Shown here piece by piece: positions 63,456 to 64,000 of a DNA stretch of 64,000 bases. The first letter of the stretch is position 1, and each line of letters begins with the position of its first letter. The notes beneath the pieces are model-generated. The model saw only the letters and a list, made by a program, of their open reading frames with translations. It searched no databases and was not told the DNA's origin. The DNA is from Saitoella complicata NRRL Y-17804 (taxonomy: Eukaryota; Ascomycota; Saitoellomycetes; Saitoellales; Saitoellaceae): the NCBI RefSeq assembly GCF_001661265.1, contig NW_017566993.1, positions 186,001-250,000 of the forward strand, in the 5' to 3' direction. The position numbers were made by a program, and so were the translations under genes.

Positions 63456-63998
63456 TCAAGCTGCCGAGGCTTCTCGCTTGATAGGTTGAGGTACTGGCTG
63501 CGGGACAGGGACAGGTACTGCTGCCGCTGCTGCCGCTGCTGCCGGAACAGGTACCGGCATGGGTACAGAATGTATCGGTGCAGGTTGTTGGACCACGGAT
63601 AGAGAAGCGGGCGTTGGTATCTGAGGCAGTGCAATATGAGACGGAGTTGGCGTCGGAGTTCCCCGAGGAATACTACCTGAAGGTAGAAGTTGAGCAGGAT
63701 GTCTGTGTTGCGGAGTTCCTTGTTGCTGCGCATATAACTGAAAATCAGTTACAGGATGATTTATGAGGTTGCGCTGGTCGGGTTCCGACAAGAGGCATGA
63801 CCGGAAACGAAGTGAACCATCGCACATGTCGTCAATCTCGAGGACGGTCTCATCGTCCTGATCGCTGTCCTCCTGGTCGTATTTCCACCGGTTACCACCA
63901 ACATGATCGCGAGAAGCACGAAGTCCTCGGCGATCCAGCCAGACGCGACCACCCCTTCCGCAGCGCTGACGAAATGCTGGCCTCCGACGTTGCGATTG
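63456..63998 (-). CDS. EPL1: Enhancer-of-polycomb-like (Epl1) C-terminal part
   Basis: Minus-strand frame open to the window edge; the start lies to the right of the window. The visible 180 residues begin RRRPAFRQRCGRGGRVWLDR, which resembles the conserved RVGRGGR..xDR block of Epl1/EPC proteins, scaffold of the NuA4 histone acetyltransferase. Then an acidic stretch (DQEDSDQDDETVLEIDD), LRFRSCLLSEPDQRNLINHP, and a Gln/Pro-rich tail with an eight-Ala run (a repeat of gctgccgctgctgcc on the minus strand) and a VPVPQPVPQPIKREASAA end. The assignment rests on one short motif, so it is moderate. No intron needed in the visible part. Confidence 0.65.
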   Translation of the reverse strand, partial: QSQRRRPAFRQRCGRGGRVWLDRRGLRASRDHVGGNRWKYDQEDSDQDDETVLEIDDMCDGSLRFRSCLLSEPDQRNLINHPVTDFQLYAQQQGTPQHRHPAQLLPSGSIPRGTPTPTPSHIALPQIPTPASLSVVQQPAPIHSVPMPVPVPAAAAAAAAVPVPVPQPVPQPIKREASAA

Positions 63999-64000
63999 TG

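Overview
The window is nuclear DNA from a filamentous fungus, most likely a basidiomycete. The signs are dense genes with many short GT-AG introns (mostly 47-60 bp), and fungal genes: alpha-aminoadipate lysine synthesis (LYS9), the DASH kinetochore subunit DAD4, a division-2-type chitin synthase, a medusa-type developmental regulator and a fungal trehalose phosphorylase. ATG101, JMJD4 and METTL16 homologues argue against budding yeasts. The basidiomycete placement rests mainly on the look of the repeat-rich island near 41-46 kb and is an inference.

Layout: 0-2.3 kb, 3' part of a Mei2-like RNA-binding protein. 2.9-5.6 kb, medusa-type regulator with about 2 kb of empty upstream DNA. 7.6-15.7 kb, a run of minus-strand genes: mitochondrial malate dehydrogenase, chitin synthase, trehalose phosphorylase, mitochondrial rhodanese. 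16-31.7 kb, mostly divergent or convergent pairs: ETF-beta, CTK2-type cyclin, PPT1, METTL16/DAD4, SLD2/mitoribosomal S10, a 66-aa protein, FUN14, an RKM4/SETD6-type SET protein, SARAF, LYS9/Derlin. 31.9-40.7 kb: D-lactate dehydrogenase, a zinc-ribbon J protein, ATG101, FCF2, an ICL/PEP-mutase-family lyase, an acidic unknown protein. 40.7-46.5 kb: a gene-poor island with a decayed Tc1/mariner DNA transposon and a degenerate gene of unknown family. 46.6-64 kb: a proline/serine-rich unknown protein, UreF, dyskerin CBF5, an SLC41 magnesium transporter, exocyst SEC15 and EXO70 on either side of mitochondrial uL13, a PPR protein, a zinc alcohol dehydrogenase, JMJD4 and the C-terminal end of an Epl1-like protein.

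Functional links: several products are mitochondrial (Mdh, rhodanese, ETF-beta, mS10, FUN14, Dld1, uL13m, PPR), and two exocyst tethers lie 0.8 kb apart. Gene models were assembled by eye from open frames, splice sites and remembered family sequences; every multi-exon model quoted keeps its frame across the junctions.

Most notable: a single in-frame TAG where LYS9 family members have a conserved Trp; a mitoribosomal S10 carrying a 260-residue Lys/Ala/Val/Glu repeat tail; two genes (DAD4, ureF) whose first coding exon appears to be only the ATG; a 395-bp intron in Derlin among introns of about 50 bp; and a strong G-quadruplex motif in the ADH/JMJD4 divergent promoter.
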